Source: Symbiodinium natans
Lineage: Eukaryota > Sar > Dinophyceae > Suessiales > Symbiodiniaceae
Length of the DNA: 22,500 nucleotides
NCBI GenBank assembly: GCA_905221605.1
Contig: CAJNDS010002732.1
Span: 1 to 22,500 of the forward strand
Direction of reading: 5' to 3'
A program made the position numbers and the translations under genes. The notes under the pieces were generated by a model. It made no database searches. It saw only the letters and a list, made by a program, of their open reading frames with translations, and was not told the origin of the DNA. How positions within the stretch are numbered: the stretch's first letter is position 1; each line of letters opens with the position of its first letter. Shown here piece by piece: positions 17,966-22,500 of the stretch.

Positions 17966-20900
17966 GCTGGTCGGCATGACAGGCAAGTTGCTTCGAAGCT
18001 GCTACCAACGGTGCCTTTTCCGCCTCAGCAAGACTGGAAGCGTATGCGAGCCTGTTATCCAAGCCGCTTTGCCATGGCACACGCTGCAGAAGGCTAGGAC
18101 ATGCTATAGGGCTAGGCAGAGGAGCATAAAGCAGCCTAAACGTGGCCCTTCCGCACCTCTGGCGCTCCCTCTGGCGCCATGGGAAACTGCCAGGGCCTTA
18201 TGTAGAGCCTCATGACCTGCAGCAAGCCATCCGCAGCCCGCTGGAGCTATGCCATGCCATGCCATGCCTATGACATCTATCGGATCTATCGAGGCTGCGA
18301 TGCGCCCTCTGGGCAGGCCTGCTCCAGCACGTTTCGGTAAGGGTTTGGCAACACGCAGTGCTTCTGCATGGTTCTGGCTTTGTCCTTGGCGTTCGCGGTT
18401 CTTTGATTCAGGAGGAGGGCGAGGAGATCGACCTCGGTGAGCTGGAATCTGCTACACCACCTAAACCAGCAATCACGTTGGAGTGGTTGTACGAGCCGGG
18501 GGAGGTGAAAGTCCTCTATTATGGCGACATGGAGGAATACAAGAAGATCCCCCGGGTGCCTCAGGCCGGGCTTCCGGATTGCGGCCCCAGGGTCAGAAAG
18601 CGTCGGCTCTTGAGTGCTGAAAGCCAGGGACACACCGAGGCCCCAAAGCTGCTAGCATCCGCTAGGCTCTGATAGGTTCTGCTAGATTCTGCTAGCCCTC
18701 AGAAACGGGAGCGCGCGACACCCTGCCCCAAACCCTGCCGTGGCGAAGGCATGGGAGGTTGCCACCACCATCTCCGTTGCCAGCCCGCGCAACTTCTCGC
18801 CCGCCGCCCACCTCAGTCGGGCTTTTCATGCCACTTGAGCGTGGAGCACGTGGTGCTGCGTGGCGTCATTGAAAGTTGTCGGATGCATTTATACGCATCT
18901 ATCTGCAGTGCAAGGCGCAGGCCATGCAGGTGGATGACAGCATCGATTTGACTGAGAGCCGGCCCAACGAGGCCTGTGCGAATTCTTTCGACTTTTGTCA
19001 GAATGATTCAGAGTGCTTGGTGTTTGAGAAATCTTTGCGAAGCATATAGTACTATCGCATCATATCGCATCATATATGCTGCTTCTCAGTGCTTTCGGCA
19101 GGCATCGGCGGGCGCATCTTCCGCGAGAGCACCGGCGGCGCTGCGCCTCGCCACGCAGTTGGGCAATCACGGGCTCGCGCACGCTCGGGCGGCATCGTTG
19201 CCATTGGAATTCTCTGGCCAGGCCGGTGCTTCTTGGTCGCCTCAACAAGGACGAAGAGGCGCGCAGAGCTTCCGACAGCAGCAGCATTGAAGAACCTTCG
19301 GCAGCTTTCAAGCGCCCTGGCGTTGCAGTCCGCGCACAGGCGCAGCTGCTGCAGATGCGTGTCCAGGCAGTGAGAGTTGCGCGGTCCTCAGCCTCGAGCC
19401 TCCAGATTCTCCAGGTTCTCGAGCGACAAGAGGGGTGGGGAAGCGGCAGCACTTTGTTCGGCCTTGGGCCAGGCCCGCCAGAGTATGAGGGAGAAAGACC
19501 AGGCGGTTGCTGGCAAGGCGTGGCCCTGAGAATCGTGACACCTCTGGGTTGATCTGCGGGCAGCTGCTGGCCGGGAAGGACTCGAGCATGAGTTGAGGGC
19601 TCCTCCAGTCACCTCCACTCACCTCCCATCACATTCACGCACCTGCAAAGCACCTGCGCGTCCAAGCAGCGAGGCTCCTCCAAAGGACAAGGCGCCCAAG
19701 GCCAAGGCCTGGGGCAGAAGAGTTGGAAAGCTGCCGCCCCTCCTCCATGTTTTAACGTTTTCCTTCCCTCCCTTGTGCCACCTGAGAGGCATGCACCTAC
19801 AACCTTCTGAAGCAGACGAAGCAGCTGGAGCAGAACAAGACTGGGCAGGATAGGAGGCCTGAATTCCCGTCTGCGCATCACTGCGCTGCTCGAGCTAGTG
19901 GTCGCCTTGCTCGGCAGGTGCGAGCGCCCCCGAGGCTGGGAGAGCGGGAAGAACCGGGCCGGTTTCGGGACGCTTCGGGTTTCGCGATATGACGCCGCTG
20001 GTGGGAGAGTGGGCTGTTTTTTGCCGACTCCCGTGCCATTTGCTGGATGCAGGACGCCAGCTCCCGGCGGCTTCTGCAGTGACTTCCCGCGAGCGGGGGG
20101 CCTCACACTGCGTACTTGAGTCTGTAGGTTCCCCCACGAACCTCACGACGCCGTGAGGCCTCGCCGCATCAGTCGCTGCCGCAGCGAGCCAGCGCGAGCC
20201 AGCGCGAAGGCCGCCAAGCAGATGTCGGCGCAGTAGCATCTGCAGGGTGAGCACCTCTTCGCGCCACGATTCGCGTGTTGCAGGTAGCCTGCTGAGAATT
20301 CGAGTGATGTGTGCTCCTTGGCTTGAATGTCGGTCGAGGCGGACCCTTGAAAACGGACCATTGACAGCTAACACTAGATTTCGCCGACAAAAGAGAGCAC
20401 ATTCTGAGCGATGGCTGCGCGCGTGACGTCGCATGACTGCCTGGGCGCGGTGCGCTCGCCAGTGTTTGTCTAAGTCATCGCTTGTGCTCGGTTGTTGTCG
20501 ACAGTTGTCGATGTGCAAAGGCTTTCAACAAGGAGAAGGAGAAGGACAAGGGGCTCAGCCGACGTTTTCGAAGGACCGAGCCTCTGGACTCCTATACCTT
20601 TATACTGTAGCCCCATCTCTCGACCTACAACTCTCCCTGCGCTCGTGGGCGGCTCGATGTTGTCTCAGCCTTGCCCGTCGCTCCCTGTGTGGTGCCCGAA
20701 CCCAACGCCTACAAAAGCTATAAAGTGAACAGTCCAAAACAGCCCTAAGCCCACGCATCCTCCCCTGATCTCCCCTGAACGAGCTGTACGGTTTGTAAAG
20801 CTTCTTCAGTTCCGCAGCTGCCTTGTTCGATGGGCCTTGCGTCCAGAAGAATTGGGATGGCCTCGGCGTAGCAGTGAAGCGGTGCGTGTCCACATGAATC

Positions 20901-21047
20901 GCCTTGGCAGGATCACCTCGCCGCACTTGGAAGAGATGACGCGCGGCTTCGATGGCTTCCATATCTGAGCAGGGAAAAATGCTAGGCTGCTAGGCTGGCA
21001 CATGCGGGCGCCTTCTGGTCCACACTGAAGATGCCGCGCTCAGAAGC
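17966..21047. repeat. 3.2-kb tandem unit, copy C (3082 bp)
   Basis: This copy is more divergent than A and B. It has an 11-bp insertion (tgaagaacctt) near 19288, lacks about 55 bp near 19447 and about 12 bp near 19648, has a 4-bp deletion near 20276 that frameshifts the minus-strand ORF, has a replaced segment at 20560-20610 in place of the G run, and lacks about 130 bp at its 3' end near 21030. A minus-strand frame of 120 codons (20962-20600) starts MEAIEAARHLFQVRRGD, a start shared with copies A and B but followed by a different frame there. Confidence 0.92.
18412..18672 (+). CDS. Acidic ORF of the tandem unit, copy C
   Basis: The translated sequence is the same as in copy B, including the C-terminal EAPKLLASARL, ending at TGA 18670-18672. 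Identity here in an otherwise diverged copy could reflect constraint or recent gene conversion; it is not evidence of expression. Confidence 0.3.
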   Translation, partial: EEGEEIDLGELESATPPKPAITLEWLYEPGEVKVLYYGDMEEYKKIPRVPQAGLPDCGPRVRKRRLLSAESQGHTEAPKLLASARL

Positions 21048-21413
21048 GCTGGTCGGCATGACAGGCAAGTTGCTTCGAAGCTTCTGCCAGTGGGGCCTTT
21101 TTCCGCTTCAGCAAGACTGGAAGCGCATGCGCGCGAGCCAGTTAGACTTTAAGCCGCTTTCCCATGGCACACGCTGCAGAAGGCTAGGACATGCTATAGG
21201 GCTAGGCAGAGGAGCATAAAGCAGCCTAAAAGTGGCCCTTCCGCACCTCTGGCGCTCCCTCTGGCGCCATGGGAAACTGCCAGGGCCTGATGTAGAGCCT
21301 CATGACCTGCAGCAAGCCATCCGCAGCCCGCCGGAGCTATGCCGTGCCATGCCATGCCATGCCATGCCAGGAGGAGGTCGAGGAGATCGACCTCGGTGAG
21401 CTGGAATCTGGTG

Positions 21414-21586
21414 CCTAAACCAGCAATCGCTTTGGAGTGGTTGTACGAATCGGGGGAGATCAAAGTCCTCTACTATGGAAATATGGAGGAATGCGGGATC
21501 TTCTTGTATTCCTCCATGTTGCCATAATAGAGGACTTTGATCTCCCCCGGCTCGTACAACCGCTCCAAAGTGATTGCTGGTTTAGG
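21414..21586. repeat. Inverted duplication, about 79-bp arms with a 15-nt loop
   Basis: Arms 21414-21492 and 21508-21586 are reverse complements with about 7 mismatches in 79 positions; 21493-21507 is the spacer. Both arms derive from the acidic-ORF segment. The inverted copy extends to about 21495-21593, because it also contains the reverse complement of aatacaagaagatccc and of tgctac. Both arms share changes not found in copies A-C (ATC for GTG in GEIKVL, Asn for Asp in YYGNMEE), so the inversion arose from a D-type sequence. A transcript would fold into a long hairpin. Confidence 0.92.
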
Positions 21587-21799
21587 TGTAGCACTGTACG
21601 ACCTTGATGCAAGATTCCACGGGTGCTGCAATCCGGGCTTCCGGATTCCGGCTCGGGTCAGCAAGCGAGCATCGACTTTTCAGTGCTGAAAACCATGGAC
21701 CCTGCCAGATCCCGCCGAAGGTGAAAGACCAGCCAGCTGCTGGGAAGGCGTAGCCTTGAAACTCGTGGGTCGAGTTGAGGACTCCTCCAATCGCATGAG

Positions 21800-22068
21800 C
21801 ACCTGCAAAGCTCCTGCAAAGCACCTGCAAAGCACCTGCCAAGCACCTGGCACCTGCCAAGCGCCTGTCTTGAGCACTTGCAAAGCACTTGGCAAGCACC
21901 TGCAAAGCACTTGCGTTGAGCGCCTGCAAAGCTTCTGCAAGCAGCTGCAAAGCACCTGCAAAGATCCGCTTTGAGCACCTGCGAAGCTCCTGCAAAGGAC
22001 ATGCAAAGCTCCTGCAAAACTCCTGCAAAGAATGCTTTGAGCACCGTAAAGCACCTTTTGCTGCAAAG
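21800..22068 (+). repeat. 11-bp minisatellite (cacctgcaaag)
   Basis: About 23-25 imperfect units of cacctgcaaag, with variants ctcctgcaaag, cacttgcaaag and cgcctgcaaag. The corresponding place in copies A and B has only cacctgcaaag followed by atctgcaaac (13160-13181; 16395-16416), and copy C has about one unit. The array therefore appears to have expanded from a seed within the 3.2-kb unit. It is open on the minus strand in all frames because the unit lacks stop codons there. Confidence 0.9.
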
Positions 22069-22259
22069 CATCTCCAAGCAGCTGGGGCAGAGTTGAAAGG
22101 CTTGCGCCTACAGTCATCTGAAGCAGACGAAGCAGCTGGAGCAGACCAAGACAGGGCAGAAGATGAGGCCTGAATTCCATCGTGCTCCTTGTACCCTAAG
22201 GTTATCTTCGAGATTCCATGGTGAAAGTGTGATAGTATGCATTAGAAAGCCGTCAGTCA

Positions 22260-22500
22260 TCACACACACGCACACACGCACGCGCGCACGCACGCACACG
22301 CAAGCACGCACGCGCGCACGCACGCACGCACGCACGCACGCGCGCACACACACACACACACACACGCAGAGACACACACACACACACACAGAGACACACA
22401 GAGACACACGGAGACACACAGAGACACGCGGAGACACACAGAGACACACACACACACACACAGACACACACACACACACACACACACGCAGACACAGACA
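22260..22500. repeat. CA/CG microsatellite with a decamer sub-repeat
   Basis: CA and CG dinucleotides alternate from 22260. Six decamers of the gagacacaca type lie at 22391-22450, then CA runs continue to the window edge. Alternating purine-pyrimidine tracts such as the CG-rich part (22270-22350) can adopt Z-DNA. Confidence 0.95.

Larger units (their letters stand above)
21048..22176. repeat. 3.2-kb tandem unit, partial and rearranged copy D
   Basis: It starts at the same gctggtcggcatgacagg and ends at gaggcctgaattcc, where similarity stops. About 140 bp is missing between the ATGCC microsatellite and the predicted intron acceptor (junction near 21370), and about 800 bp between the acidic ORF region and the gtgaaagaccag segment (near 21710). 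It contains an inverted duplication (21414-21593) and a minisatellite (21800-22068) absent from the other copies. It is the most diverged copy. Confidence 0.9.

Noticed and set aside
21800-22068. CRISPR-like array
   Set aside because: The units are contiguous 11-mers with no unique spacers, in a eukaryotic context.
1-22500. Dinoflagellate spliced-leader gene (22-nt leader)
   Set aside because: I read both strands for the leader's core gtagccattttggctcaag and saw no copy; the closest (near 9218) is polymerase coding sequence.

Overview
The window looks like nuclear DNA of a dinoflagellate, most likely Symbiodiniaceae-like. Coding stretches have high GC3, and the recognisable genes all lie on the + strand. 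One gene needs a GC-AG intron to join two halves of a conserved protein, and introns bear transposon-like sequence. Long G-rich and tandem repeats fill the gaps. No rRNA, tRNA, CRISPR array or spliced-leader gene was seen. Taxonomy is inferred, not proven.

Layout. (1) 1-2440: G-rich minisatellite with two alternating box types and a run of 33 G. (2) 2441-3235: about 2.5 copies of a 310-bp tandem repeat. (3) 3276-5354: an EF-hand repeat gene. A 374-codon exon carries eight EF-hand-like motifs in four pairs; a likely further exon (4689-4976) and a decayed fifth pair interrupted by a 56-nt intron follow. Two related intron-borne elements (3276-3339, 4570-4673) suggest introner/MITE activity. (4) 5407-6461: a two-exon CLIC/DHAR-type glutathione-S-transferase-fold gene with a probable organelle-targeting leader. 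(5) 6462-7639: no secure gene. (6) 7640-8366: two exons of an unrecognised small gene. (7) 8809-10961: a two-exon DNA polymerase kappa (Y-family) gene with catalytic core, little finger, PIP box and terminal C2H2 zinc finger. (8) 11545-22176: about 3.35 tandem copies of a 3.1-3.25 kb unit with no recognised protein family. Copies A and B are nearly identical, C has several indels, and D is shortened. D also carries an inverted duplication able to form a ~79-bp hairpin and an 11-bp minisatellite expanded from a seed visible in the other copies. (9) 22260-22500: CA/CG-rich microsatellite.

The three identifiable genes are neighbours in one direction, as is common in dinoflagellates, but nothing shows that they share a pathway: one is calcium-sensor-like, one redox/GST-like, one lesion-bypass replication. 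The most unusual material is the 3.2-kb array, its hairpin, and the intron-borne elements around the EF-hand gene. Exon boundaries are predictions from frame, motif continuity and splice dinucleotides; transcripts would be needed to confirm them.
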